DNA of 34,935 nucleotides from Furfurilactobacillus siliginis (lineage in GTDB: Bacteria; Bacillota; Bacilli; Lactobacillales; Lactobacillaceae), in contig NZ_JQCB01000001.1 in NCBI RefSeq assembly GCF_001437435.1, positions 148,973 through 183,907 of the forward strand, in the 5' to 3' direction. The position numbers were made by a program, and so were the translations under genes. The notes beneath the pieces were generated by a model, which was not told the origin of the DNA, made no database searches, and saw only the letters and a program-made list of their open reading frames with translations. Each line of letters starts with the position of its first letter. Position 1 is the stretch's first letter. Positions 6,400 to 14,626 of this stretch are shown here, one piece after another.

Positions 6400-6963
6400 A
6401 TGGTTCAAAAACGCGATTTGTCCGCCGAGAAAATCATTCGAACAACCATGACCCTCATTTCAGAACAAGGCCCTGATGCAGCAACCTTTAGTAACATTGC
6501 GACTGCGTTGTCGTGTAAAACGCAGGCCCTGTATTTCTACTTTAAGAACCGTAATGACCTGCTCACCGCGGTCAGCCATGAATTTTTTCGTGAAATCAAC
6601 AACACCGTTCAGGAAAGCTGTGTCGGGCTGCATGGTCGCGAAGCTGTGATTGCTTTGGCAACAGCAATGCGTGACTTTGGCCTCGCATCCGTGCCACTCG
6701 CAGTCACTGTGATGCGCGTTTCCGGAATCAGTAACGATCAGCTCGCGGCAAGCGAAACTAAGCATCTGTCTCAAATGTTGCAAACTTTCATCGCTGATTT
6801 CATAGATGATGATGATCCTGTTAAACGTTTATCACTTTCACGGGGTGTTCGTGCCTTAGTCGTTGGTGAAATTGTCAGTGAAAGTGTTGGGTGGTTTCGT
6901 AATCCCGTAATCCATCACGATGATAGCTTTCTTGATAACTTAAACCGTTTATTAGCCGACTAA
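6400..6963 (+). CDS. TetR-family transcriptional regulator
   Basis: A 187-residue repressor-like protein. The N-terminal helix-turn-helix is TFSNIATALSCKTQALYFYF followed by KNRNDLLTAVSHEF, the classic TetR pattern with the aromatic pair before the recognition-helix end. The C-terminal ligand domain has no recognisable subfamily feature. The start ATG is preceded by GAAGGAG at a rather long spacing of about 12 bases. The next gene, a secreted nuclease, starts 15 bases after its stop, and a channel-like gene follows, so the three probably form one operon and TetR may control it. The inverted repeat at about 6327-6344 is the likely operator. Ligand unknown. Confidence 0.85.
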   Translation: MVQKRDLSAEKIIRTTMTLISEQGPDAATFSNIATALSCKTQALYFYFKNRNDLLTAVSHEFFREINNTVQESCVGLHGREAVIALATAMRDFGLASVPLAVTVMRVSGISNDQLAASETKHLSQMLQTFIADFIDDDDPVKRLSLSRGVRALVVGEIVSESVGWFRNPVIHHDDSFLDNLNRLLAD

Positions 6964-6978
6964 AACAAAGGAGCCGTC

Positions 6979-7887
6979 ATGCGTAAACATCGCTCATCTA
7001 AATTACTCGCTTTGGTGACCACGCTCGCATTCCTCGGACTCGGTTATTATTTCACCGGTCAGCCGCATGCCGCACCAATCACGCCCTCATTAACGCACGT
7101 ACGTCACCACGTGCACCACATGATCAAAACGACTTTGGGTCAACCAGACACAAAACCAAATGGTGCATCTGTTCCTCGTGATGCCACTGACACACAGCTA
7201 TTAGCGTTATCATTCGACATTACAAAATATCCTGAAAACTACGCTAACTTAGGCAAAGCCACACTAACTGACCTGCAAATTCATGATGCTTTGGAACACA
7301 ATCATGAGCAAGCCTGGTATAGTGTTGACTCACTGGATGATCTTGGTCGCAGCGGTGCCGGTCAAGCACTGGTAACGTATGATTCTGTTTCAGCCACTGC
7401 TGCCATGAAACGACCACCCTTTTCGGAGACTGCTGATCCAACTGGCTTTCGCGGCAATAATCGGATTGCGCAGCTAATTGGCTATCGTGGTTACTTTTAT
7501 AACCGCTCACATACCATCGCCTGGTCACTTGTTGGTAATTTAGGCGGTGGTGCCACCTCTAGTAATGCCATCATGCAACGCGATAACTTAACGACCGGTA
7601 CTCGCGCGCAAAATGTCGGCACCAACGGTCGTAGTGAACAAACGGCTGGTGGCATGGCCTACGCTGAAACAAGTATTCGGGATTTTGTCCGTGCCCATCC
7701 CAATATCCCAGTTTATTACGTCGTGACACCGTTATATCAAGGAACCGAACTTGTTCCACGTGGAACGCACGTCCAAGCCGTTAGCGCGACAGATAATGGT
7801 GCAACTTTGAACATCAACGTTTACGTCTTTAATGCGCAAAACGGTGCTCAAATCGACTATGCAACCGGTGCGTGGTCACAATCATAA
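6979..7887 (+). CDS. Secreted or membrane-anchored DNA/RNA non-specific endonuclease (EndA-like)
   Basis: A 302-residue protein with an N-terminal membrane anchor or signal (residues 8-27, LLALVTTLAFLGLGYYF), then a His-rich linker and a beta-beta-alpha-metal nuclease domain (about 100-300). The catalytic block reads FYNRSHTIAWSL, with His178 as the candidate general base. Asn212 and Glu230 are candidate metal or structural residues. The family usually has DRGH; here it is NRSH, a variant also used by Gram-positive Endonuclease_NS_2 proteins as I recall them. Such enzymes cut extracellular DNA during competence or nucleotide scavenging. Ribosome binding site AAAGGAG lies seven bases before ATG. 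Translation is probably coupled with the upstream TetR gene. Confidence 0.82.
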   Translation: MRKHRSSKLLALVTTLAFLGLGYYFTGQPHAAPITPSLTHVRHHVHHMIKTTLGQPDTKPNGASVPRDATDTQLLALSFDITKYPENYANLGKATLTDLQIHDALEHNHEQAWYSVDSLDDLGRSGAGQALVTYDSVSATAAMKRPPFSETADPTGFRGNNRIAQLIGYRGYFYNRSHTIAWSLVGNLGGGATSSNAIMQRDNLTTGTRAQNVGTNGRSEQTAGGMAYAETSIRDFVRAHPNIPVYYVVTPLYQGTELVPRGTHVQAVSATDNGATLNINVYVFNAQNGAQIDYATGAWSQS

Positions 7888-7917
7888 ATTAGTTCATAAG
7901 TTCGTAGGAGAACCCAT

Positions 7918-8955
7918 ATGGAAAAGCTTAAAAATCGGCTTGACGCCTTCAGTGACGCCATTATTGCCATTATAATTACAATCATGGTACTGAATTTGCA
8001 CACGGTGCTTACGGACTCGCCAGCAGCCTACTTAGCATTGGTAAAGGAAATTGGTATTTACCTCATCAGTTTCTTTTATGTAGCAAACATGTGGTACCAG
8101 CATGCCGCCGTTTTCAATGAAATTAAAACGATGAACTATCGAACCTTGATTCTCGATTTTGTTTTTTTATCCGCTTTATCACTAATGCCGTTGTTTACCG
8201 ACATGATGGCAGCAAACACGACGCGCATAACGGTGGTCGCCTATGGCTTGCTATCGTTAATGGTCGGTGTTTTCTTCCGCTATTTAGTCAAAGCCATCGT
8301 GCACCTGCAATTCACCAGTAAAAAAGATATGGCGAAGGTCTACAGTAAAGTTTACGGCCCCAATAACCGCGTGCTCGCTGGCATCAACATTGTCACCGTG
8401 ATCTTAGCTTATTTCAAACCAACCTGGGCCATTATCTTCTACCTGGCATACCCAATTTGGAACTTCCTCAGCAACAGTGATTACCGGCAGGAAATGTACG
8501 ATGTCGAGCAATTAACGCCTGAACAGCGCGAACAATTTTTGGACTTCGACACCGCTGATCGCAAAGCCTTTCGTAAGCAGCAGGAGAAAATCAGTGAACT
8601 GGCGCAAGCTAACGCGAGTGTCACCGATGAGTCCGCTCCAGAAGAAACAACACCTGCTGTAGAGTCAACTACAACCGTCACGCCAGCGCCTGCTCCTAAA
8701 GCACCAAAAGAAAATCATCATCAGCCCAAGCCACGACGAAACAGCCCTTGGCAACAATGGCTTGATCAAAACGTTGATCCAAAAACGCAGCAACAAATCA
8801 TGCAGGGGCGTACACGCTTAACACAGGAACAAAAGACCGAGTGGAACACATGGTTTCAAGACCAACGCCATGCTGAACGGCAGCAAGCCCATAAACGTAA
8901 TAAGGAATACAAACAAGCCCGCAAAGATAGCCGACAAAATCATCATAACGATTAA
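7918..8955 (+). CDS. TMEM175/DUF1211-type membrane protein with a long charged C-terminal tail
   Basis: A 345-residue protein. Residues 1-190 contain about six transmembrane segments beginning with RLDAFSDAIIAIIITIMVLNL, which holds the RxxxFSD signature of TMEM175/DUF1211 cation channels. Bacterial members are about 200 residues and work as tetramers with an isoleucine-lined K+ pore. Residues 190-345 are unusual: EQLTPEQREQFLDF, then a Pro/Thr/Ala linker (about 235-265), then a basic Gln-rich segment, PWQQWLDQNVDPKTQQQ, ending in KQARKDSRQNHHND. The tail is cytoplasmic by prediction and may bind nucleic acid or membrane surface; function unknown. It starts 30 bases after the nuclease gene with GTAGGAG before ATG, so it is probably co-transcribed with it. 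Confidence 0.82.
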   Translation: MEKLKNRLDAFSDAIIAIIITIMVLNLHTVLTDSPAAYLALVKEIGIYLISFFYVANMWYQHAAVFNEIKTMNYRTLILDFVFLSALSLMPLFTDMMAANTTRITVVAYGLLSLMVGVFFRYLVKAIVHLQFTSKKDMAKVYSKVYGPNNRVLAGINIVTVILAYFKPTWAIIFYLAYPIWNFLSNSDYRQEMYDVEQLTPEQREQFLDFDTADRKAFRKQQEKISELAQANASVTDESAPEETTPAVESTTTVTPAPAPKAPKENHHQPKPRRNSPWQQWLDQNVDPKTQQQIMQGRTRLTQEQKTEWNTWFQDQRHAERQQAHKRNKEYKQARKDSRQNHHND

Positions 8956-8960
8956 ACAGC

Positions 8961-9027
8961 AGAGAGCGAGCCAAAAAACGGGAAATCGTGAGCAAGACCT
9001 AGAACAGCGACTTGACTTTTGCCCCAC
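8961..9027 (-). repeat. Long-hairpin element, copy C1 (internal deletion)
   Basis: On the minus strand it reads GTGGGGCAAAAGTC, AAGTCGCTGTTCTAGG, TCTTGCTCACGA, then TTTTTTGGCTCGCTCTC. The left and right arms of the element are kept, but the central hairpin (about 40 bases) is gone; the join falls at CTGT/GTTCTAGG. It lies between the channel gene and the convergent ATPase gene. Confidence 0.65.
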
Positions 9028-9056
9028 ATTTTCACTATTTAAGTTCATAAATCAAA

Positions 9057-9098
9057 AAGCAGTCTGGAACATAAGTAAATTATGTTTCCAGACTGCTT
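9057..9098. terminator. Bidirectional terminator hairpin between convergent genes
   Basis: AGCAGTCTGGAACATAA pairs with TTATGTTTCCAGACTGCT, with one bulge and a short loop. The core resembles the hairpins at 18876 and 28555. It lies between the TMEM175-like gene (plus) and the ATPase gene (minus). Confidence 0.7.
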
Positions 9099-9121
9099 TA
9101 CTTTACAAAAATTACGAAGGC

Positions 9122-9174
9122 GTGTTCCAAAAATCAAATCGCTGAGACAACTACGATTTCCTGACTTTTGGCAC
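9122..9174 (+). repeat. Long-hairpin element, copy C2 (minimal form)
   Basis: GTGTTCCAAAAATC, AAATCGCTGAGACAACTACGA, then TTTCCTGACTTTTGGCAC. Only the outer parts of both arms remain and still pair (GTG-CCAAAA with TTTTGG-CAC). With C1 and the hairpin between them this gives a mirror arrangement of two decayed elements around one terminator. Confidence 0.5.
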
Positions 9175-9205
9175 CCGATCCTTTTCTACTTCCTGTAACT
9201 CAACA

Positions 9206-11815
9206 TCAGCCTTCACTCACATCAGGTATCACCTGTTGTGACCTTTCACGCCAACGTTTCAATCCTTCTAATAACAACGTTGGAATAACGATTGCCACCG
9301 CCACAATCAGCCACTCTACGCCGGTCAATCCCGTTAGGTCAAAGACCTGCTGCAACGTTGGTACCACAGCAATTGCCAGAATAATTCCGGCTGCAATCAG
9401 CAACGCAATATTTAATGACCGATTTGCTCGAATTGATTGTAGGGTCACCGGTTCACGTCGTTTGATTGGGTAAATATCGATCATCGATCCAATGGCGAGG
9501 ACAACAAACAGCATCGTCGTGCCAACTAGCGCTTGATTATTCGTCAAGACAAATCGCCCTAAGGCGTAGACACCAAGTGTGAGCAACGTATAAATACCTG
9601 CGCGCCATGCCATTCGCTGACCCATGCCATCAGCAAAGATACTGCGATCATTTGGCACCGGTGGCCGTTTCATAACGCTCGCCTCACCTGGTTCACGCGC
9701 CAGGTAGAAACCAGGAATTCCGTCCGCGAGCACATTGATCAATAAGAGTTGCTCGGCAATCAAAGGTGCACCCCAACCCATCAGCACGCTTCCCAGCATC
9801 AAAAAGATTTGGGCAAAGTTCACGCCGACCAGGAATTCAACAGCCTTCAAAATATTCTGATAAATCGTCCGTCCTGATGAAACCGCGTCGATAATCGTTG
9901 CAAAGTTATCATCAGTCAGAATCATATCAGCCGCGCCCTTCGCCACTTCGGTTCCGGTAATCCCCATGGCAATTCCGACGTTTGCCGCCTTCAGCGCAGG
10001 CGCGTCATTTACACCGTCGCCGGTCATTGCAACAATTTGGCCACGCTGCTGCCATGCGTTCACAATCCGAATTTTATCCTCTGGTGACACACGGGCAAAC
10101 ACACTGATATCAACAACTTTTTCGCGTAGTGTCGTCTCATCCCACTGATCTAATTCAGCACCGGTGACGGCTAAATCACCACTTCGATAAATTCCAATCT
10201 GTTCAGCGATTGCCCGCGCAGTTTCTTTATGATCACCGGTAATCATCACCGGTTTGATACCCGCCGAACGTGCCTTTGCCACGGCTGCTGCCGCCTCCGG
10301 TCGCGGTGGATCAATTAGTCCAATAATACCGGCAAAGGTTAAGTCCTGCTCTAATTTCTCAATTTCTGCCGCAGGTCGTTCATCAAACAATCGGTAACCA
10401 ACCGCTAAAATCCGTAGTGCTTGTCGTGCAAAATCATCATGCGCCTGCGTCAGGCGTTGTTTAAGCGAATTGTCCATCTGCAATGGTAAACGGTCCAAAG
10501 CACCTTTAACAATCAACAGATAGCGACCATCGTTCAATTTGTGCAACGTTGCCATCGATTTTGTATCTGAGGAAAATGGGCGCTCAGATAATCGCGGTGC
10601 ATCTATTTCAAGCTGCCTACGCGACAGGTCATTTTGTTCTAGCAAACGTACAATTGCCAATTCAGTGGCATCCCCACTTGTCTGCTCACCCGCTGATGTC
10701 TGCGTGATGTTCGCATTCGTCGCCAAGCCAAAGTAACGCATCAATGTGTGACCATGCTCACTTAATGGTTGATTGCTGACGGTCTCAACTGCCCCCACTG
10801 GCGTCCACAGCTTTGTAATGGTCATCTTGTTTTGCGTTAAGGTACCAGTCTTATCCGAGGCAATCACATCGACACTACCAATCGTTTCTACCGCGCTAAT
10901 CTGACGAATGATGGCGTGCTTTTTCGCCATCTTCTGCACACCAACTGCTAAACTGATTGTCACAATCACTGGCAACGTTTCTGGCACCGCCGCAACCGCT
11001 AGCGACACGCCCATCATTAAATTGTCAGCCAGCGACCCTAGTTGTTTGAACATACTCAATACAAAAATCAGTAAGCCACTCAGCACAGCAACACCTGTCA
11101 ACGTTAGCGCTAATTTGCTGAGTCGTTTTTGTAGTAATGTTTGCTGCGGCTTGGTCTCATTTAATAAATCGGCAATTTCACCTAATTGTGTTTGCATACC
11201 AATGGCATCAACAAGCATAATACCCGATCCACGAGTCACCGCGGTTCCAGCAAAGACACGGGTTATTTCAACATCTTTCGCTGTACCGGTTGCCACTTTT
11301 TCCACCGCTTCACTTTCACCGGTCAGAATGGCTTCATCCACAGCTAACGCGGTCACTTGTTGAAGCACACCGTCTGCCGGGATTCGATCTCCAGCATTTA
11401 ATAGCACAACATCGCCAACTGTAATTTCAGCGGCCGGCAATTCCTGTTCGACACCGTTGCGACGAACACGCGCCGTTGGTACACTCATTTCCTTCAATGC
11501 TGCTAAGGCACGTTCAGCACTGTGCTCTTGATACAATCCAATAGCCACATTCAATAACACAATGGCACCAATCACAATAGGCTTCGTCCAGCCACCATCC
11601 AGCGCAATTGCCATGTACGTGGATAATGCCACGGCAATCAATAAGATAATCGATGTCACTTCGGTCAATTGCCGAATCAGCTTATGCCAAAGGCTCGGTG
11701 GTTTCTGTTCATGCAACACGTTTTGGCCGTACCGGCGCTGCCGTTCCGTCACCGTTTGGGCTGTTAACCCCTTTTTTATATCGGTGATGTTTTCTGTTTG
11801 TGCAATCTGGTTCAT
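9206..11815 (-). CDS. P-type cation-transporting ATPase, Ca2+-type (type II)
   Basis: An 869-residue integral membrane pump close to the usual length of bacterial SERCA/PMCA-like ATPases. Visible in order: actuator TGES (165-168), M4 motif VPETLP with its cation-binding Glu279, phosphorylation site DKTGTLT (Asp321), the nucleotide domain, and the hinge GDGVNDAPAL. The helices include VGVNFAQIF (M5) and LLINVLADGIPGF (M6). The M6 Asn and Asp of the SERCA set are kept, but the SERCA M5 Glu771 position is Gln and the M6 Thr799 position is Ala. This suggests one Ca2+ site (site II only), as in PMCA-type pumps. It exports Ca2+, or possibly Mn2+, from the cytoplasm. Start ATG is preceded by AAAGGA. 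Monocistronic; ends convergently with the TMEM175 operon. Confidence 0.9.
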   Translation of the reverse strand: MNQIAQTENITDIKKGLTAQTVTERQRRYGQNVLHEQKPPSLWHKLIRQLTEVTSIILLIAVALSTYMAIALDGGWTKPIVIGAIVLLNVAIGLYQEHSAERALAALKEMSVPTARVRRNGVEQELPAAEITVGDVVLLNAGDRIPADGVLQQVTALAVDEAILTGESEAVEKVATGTAKDVEITRVFAGTAVTRGSGIMLVDAIGMQTQLGEIADLLNETKPQQTLLQKRLSKLALTLTGVAVLSGLLIFVLSMFKQLGSLADNLMMGVSLAVAAVPETLPVIVTISLAVGVQKMAKKHAIIRQISAVETIGSVDVIASDKTGTLTQNKMTITKLWTPVGAVETVSNQPLSEHGHTLMRYFGLATNANITQTSAGEQTSGDATELAIVRLLEQNDLSRRQLEIDAPRLSERPFSSDTKSMATLHKLNDGRYLLIVKGALDRLPLQMDNSLKQRLTQAHDDFARQALRILAVGYRLFDERPAAEIEKLEQDLTFAGIIGLIDPPRPEAAAAVAKARSAGIKPVMITGDHKETARAIAEQIGIYRSGDLAVTGAELDQWDETTLREKVVDISVFARVSPEDKIRIVNAWQQRGQIVAMTGDGVNDAPALKAANVGIAMGITGTEVAKGAADMILTDDNFATIIDAVSSGRTIYQNILKAVEFLVGVNFAQIFLMLGSVLMGWGAPLIAEQLLLINVLADGIPGFYLAREPGEASVMKRPPVPNDRSIFADGMGQRMAWRAGIYTLLTLGVYALGRFVLTNNQALVGTTMLFVVLAIGSMIDIYPIKRREPVTLQSIRANRSLNIALLIAAGIILAIAVVPTLQQVFDLTGLTGVEWLIVAVAIVIPTLLLEGLKRWRERSQQVIPDVSEG

Positions 11816-11950
11816 CGCCTCAGTCCTTTCTAAAACTGGCTTCGGTGGAATCGATCGCGCAATCTACTTGATTAACACGACTTAGTTATTTAAGTGTAGC
11901 AAATCCAAATTCATTGGCGCAAAAATGCCGCCTAGCGTCAGAGGGCTGTG

Positions 11951-12100
11951 TCCCCCAAAATCAAGCCATTAGCAAGTTCGCTTTGCTCACCGTCGGGGCA
12001 ACATTACGTCTTACCGCTCAAGGCTTTGCGAAGATTCTTCGCAGCCTTCGCTCTCGACATGATGTTGCCCCTCCATTGCTAATGGCTTGATTTTGGGGGA
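11951..12100. mobile_element. MITE-like element with 25-bp perfect terminal inverted repeats
   Basis: Terminal arms 11951-11975 and 12076-12100 are exact reverse complements (outer end TCCCCCAAAATCAAG). Inside lie a second pair, GGGGCAACA / TGTTGCCCC, and a central stem, AAGGCT-TGCGAAG / CTTCGCA-GCCTT. Nearly the whole 150 bp therefore folds into one cruciform or RNA hairpin. GTG abuts both ends and may be a 3-bp target duplication. No ORF of its own is seen. It lies upstream of the ATPase promoter. It could also be a structured RNA; it is unlike the long-hairpin family found elsewhere in the window. Confidence 0.5.
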
Positions 12101-12131
12101 GTGCCTTTGACCGCTTTGCGGACAAAGGCAC
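12101..12131. repeat. Short hairpin next to the MITE-like element
   Basis: GTGCCTTTG pairs with CAAAGGCAC around an inner CCGC-TTT-GCGG. It abuts the right end of the 11951-12100 element. No T-run follows, so a terminator role is not supported. The remaining sequence up to 12209 shows nothing clear. Confidence 0.4.
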
Positions 12132-12209
12132 AAGTGCAGGTCTTGCCAAAGTAAACTTACTTCGCTTACTAAGCTTTCTGACACTAACATTTTATTGTTA
12201 CTGCACAAA

Positions 12210-12257
12210 AAAATCGCCATCGTCCAGCCTACACAATGTTAGGTTGAACGATGGCGG
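12210..12257 (-). terminator. Terminator of the FusB-like gene
   Basis: On the minus strand CGCCATCGT and CCTA pair with TAGG and ACGATGGCG, followed by ATTTTTTT. It lies about 30 bp after the stop codon of the FusB-like gene. Confidence 0.75.
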
Positions 12258-12288
12258 TCACATATTTTTATAGATTTTACTTTAACGA

Positions 12289-12939
12289 TTACTTAGCGCG
12301 AACCGTTTCAAAAAAGGCGTGTAAGCTGTCTAATTGGCTTAGCTGTCGGTTACACCGGTTGCTATCGCGGCAAATGTAATTACCAGACTTGGTGTAAGTA
12401 CCATCGCCACCACTTTTGGTAATGGCCATAAACAGTGACACGTTGCCAATCGTCTGGCAAATGGCACAGACACCCTTTTGCACAGTCGGCTCAATGACAC
12501 CGTAAGCACCTTGCAGTTGACCAGATTCATTTCGGATAACAACATATTTACGGCCCATCCCTGGGTCATTCCAACCAAGAAAACTATCATCGCGCAGATC
12601 CATCGTTTCCCATTCCGGCTGCTTCAGCTTCTTGACCTTCCGAAAGACCTTTTCCAATTGCTTACCAGTTGGTTGTTCAAACGGCACCACGTCATCTTTC
12701 AACGTTTGCAACGCTGGCTCGATTGTGACCCGGTTTGCTTTAACATCCAACATGGTTTGCATCAGTGCGGTCAGTGATGCTGGCTTATCAGCAACTAACG
12801 CATCAATGTGCTCTGTTGCGATGGCTTGCAGCGCATCAATCACGTCACGCCCATTCACACTGGAATAAGCACTGATCAGGTTCAAAACTTCTTTACGTAT
12901 AAAACTATATTCATGTGGCAAAATTTTTGTATTCATCAT
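12289..12939 (-). CDS. EF-G-binding protein, FusB/FBP family
   Basis: A protein of 216 residues from the chosen start. The C-terminal domain is a four-cysteine treble-clef zinc finger: VCAICQTIGNVSLFMAI, then YICRDSNRCNRQL. These Cys-X2-Cys and Cys-X5-Cys pairs define the FusB/FusC/FBP fold. The N-terminal half is a helical bundle (about 1-110). Family members bind elongation factor G and help it leave stalled ribosomes; plasmid FusB gives fusidic acid resistance, while chromosomal FBPs are intrinsic. The start is taken at ATG 12939 (MMNTKIL), because AAGGAG lies four to five bases before it; the frame is open six codons further up without a ribosome site. Single gene with its own terminator. 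Confidence 0.82.
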   Translation of the reverse strand: MMNTKILPHEYSFIRKEVLNLISAYSSVNGRDVIDALQAIATEHIDALVADKPASLTALMQTMLDVKANRVTIEPALQTLKDDVVPFEQPTGKQLEKVFRKVKKLKQPEWETMDLRDDSFLGWNDPGMGRKYVVIRNESGQLQGAYGVIEPTVQKGVCAICQTIGNVSLFMAITKSGGDGTYTKSGNYICRDSNRCNRQLSQLDSLHAFFETVRAK

Positions 12940-12967
12940 TAAACTCCTTGATTTCAAGTTCCAACCA

Positions 12968-13014
12968 AGAGCACCTTGATGACATCATTTTGCGGTTGCA
13001 ATCAAAGTGCTCCG
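12968..13014 (-). terminator. Weak hairpin after the amino acid permease gene
   Basis: GAGCAC-TTGAT pairs with ATCAA-GTGCTC across about 20 bases, without a good T-run. Its position between the permease stop and the FusB-like gene suggests a weak terminator. A 35-codon open stretch (13015-13122) lies beside it. Confidence 0.35.
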
Positions 13015-13123
13015 TTATCCAACAGACCACTTTGCTGCAATTGACGCAGTAGTTTGCATCGTTGCATCACCTTCTTTAATTAGCGTAATTGGTACTTTAC
13101 CATAGATTGCCCGCGTTACCAAA

Positions 13124-14458
13124 TTACTTAATGACGGCGTAACTGATCAGCCACAAACAACCGGCAAAACCAACCGCACTGGCCACTAACCACCAACGTG
13201 TCGGATCAAGACATAAACCCACTAGCACCAAGCCGAAAAAGGCGAGCGTCAGCCAATCCGTGAGTGGAAATAATGGCATCGCAAAATTCTGGTTTTTGGC
13301 ATGCGTGCGTCGATAAATCAAATGACACACGATCAAAACTAGCCACACGAAAATGAAGTTAATCGTAGAAACACTGGCGACAATGGTGAACACTTCATCA
13401 GGCAATACATAATTCAATCCCACCGTAATTAGTAAAACCACGGCTGAACTTAACATTGCCGTCTTAGGCACATTATATTTATTCACAACACCCATTCGTT
13501 TGGGCGCGCCACCCATATGTGCCAGAACAAACAGTGTCCGACTAGTACTGAATAACGCACTGTTGGCTGCCGATACAGCCGCAGTCAAAACCACAAAGTT
13601 AATCACACTCGCTGCGGCTTTGATACCTAGCCCACTGAACACCTGCACAAACGGGCTACTGGTGGTGCTCAATTGATTCCATGGATAGATAATCATCATG
13701 GCAAACAATGCCCCAACATAAAACAAAATCATCCGTAGCGGCAAGCTATTGATAGCTCGTGGCAATTCCTTCGCCGGGTTGGCAGTTTCACCAGCCGTTA
13801 GGCCAAGCATTTCAATACCAGTGAAAGCAAAAATTACCAGCGTAAACGAGGTTAGTAATCCATGCCAACCAGTCGCAAAAAAGCCGCCATGCTGCCATAA
13901 ATTTTTTAATGAAGCCGTATGTCCATTTAACTGTAGACCACTTACTAATAGACCGACACCACAGGCAATTAACGCGATGATCGTAATTACTTTAATCATG
14001 GAAAACCAATATTCTAGCTCGCCAAAGGCGCCTACAGACAGAAGATTAATCCCGACCAACAAGCCAATGATTACTAATGGTGCGACCCATTGCGGCAAAC
14101 TCGGGAACCAATAATGAAGATAAATTCCGGTCGCCGTTAAATCTGCCATCGCTAAACTCAACCAGCACAGCCAGTACAGCCACCCCACAACAAACCCGGC
14201 ACGTTGTCCAAGGTACGTTTGTACAAATTCCAAAAAGGACGTCTTCTTTAAATCAGATAATAATAATTCGCCTAGTGCACGCATCATCAGATAACAGAAA
14301 AACCCACCAATAGCATATGCCAGTAAGATTGCCGGCCCGGCCTGATGAATCGCGCTACCGGCACCAAGAAATAAACCTGTGCCAATGGTGCCACCTAAGG
14401 CAATCATTTGAATGTGTCGATGTGTTAATTTTCGTGCCAGTTCTTCTTGTTCCGCCAT
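13124..14458 (-). CDS. Amino acid permease of the APC superfamily (AAT type)
   Basis: A protein of 444 residues from the chosen start, with about twelve transmembrane helices. The first helix carries the family signature MIALGGTIGTGLFLGAGSAI, the backbone-binding motif of APC transporters. It is followed by GPAILLAYAIGGFFCYLMMRALGEL, and FAFTGIEMLGLTAGETANP marks helix 6. It should import one or a few amino acids with protons. The specificity cannot be read; GABA, D-serine/alanine and lysine permeases all look like this. The start is placed at ATG 14458 (MAEQEEL) because AAAGGA is seven bases before it but directly abuts the in-frame ATG at 14464. The C-terminus is slightly shorter than usual. 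Alone; divergent from the ABC transporter genes. Confidence 0.85.
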   Translation of the reverse strand: MAEQEELARKLTHRHIQMIALGGTIGTGLFLGAGSAIHQAGPAILLAYAIGGFFCYLMMRALGELLLSDLKKTSFLEFVQTYLGQRAGFVVGWLYWLCWLSLAMADLTATGIYLHYWFPSLPQWVAPLVIIGLLVGINLLSVGAFGELEYWFSMIKVITIIALIACGVGLLVSGLQLNGHTASLKNLWQHGGFFATGWHGLLTSFTLVIFAFTGIEMLGLTAGETANPAKELPRAINSLPLRMILFYVGALFAMMIIYPWNQLSTTSSPFVQVFSGLGIKAAASVINFVVLTAAVSAANSALFSTSRTLFVLAHMGGAPKRMGVVNKYNVPKTAMLSSAVVLLITVGLNYVLPDEVFTIVASVSTINFIFVWLVLIVCHLIYRRTHAKNQNFAMPLFPLTDWLTLAFFGLVLVGLCLDPTRWWLVASAVGFAGCLWLISYAVIK

Positions 14459-14626
14459 AATCATTTCCTTTGTTAAACCGTTAAAGTTACATGCATAATA
14501 CTTTATGCCAGCAAGCTGTCCACGTCCACCGGAAAATGCGTTCTAGCACAATCCTTTGCAGCCGCTGATGAAACACGTATACTAAAATTAATACTGTTAC
14601 TCATTAATTAATGTTGAGGTAAGCAC

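Noticed and set aside
10908-11363. 151-codon plus-strand ORF inside the P-type ATPase gene
   Set aside because: Antisense shadow; the Ser/Thr/Ala-rich translation follows from the ATPase codons.
13124-14458. Frameshifted longer amino acid permease extending into 13015-13122
   Set aside because: The permease already ends with a normal final helix, and the downstream stretch does not resemble permease C-termini.
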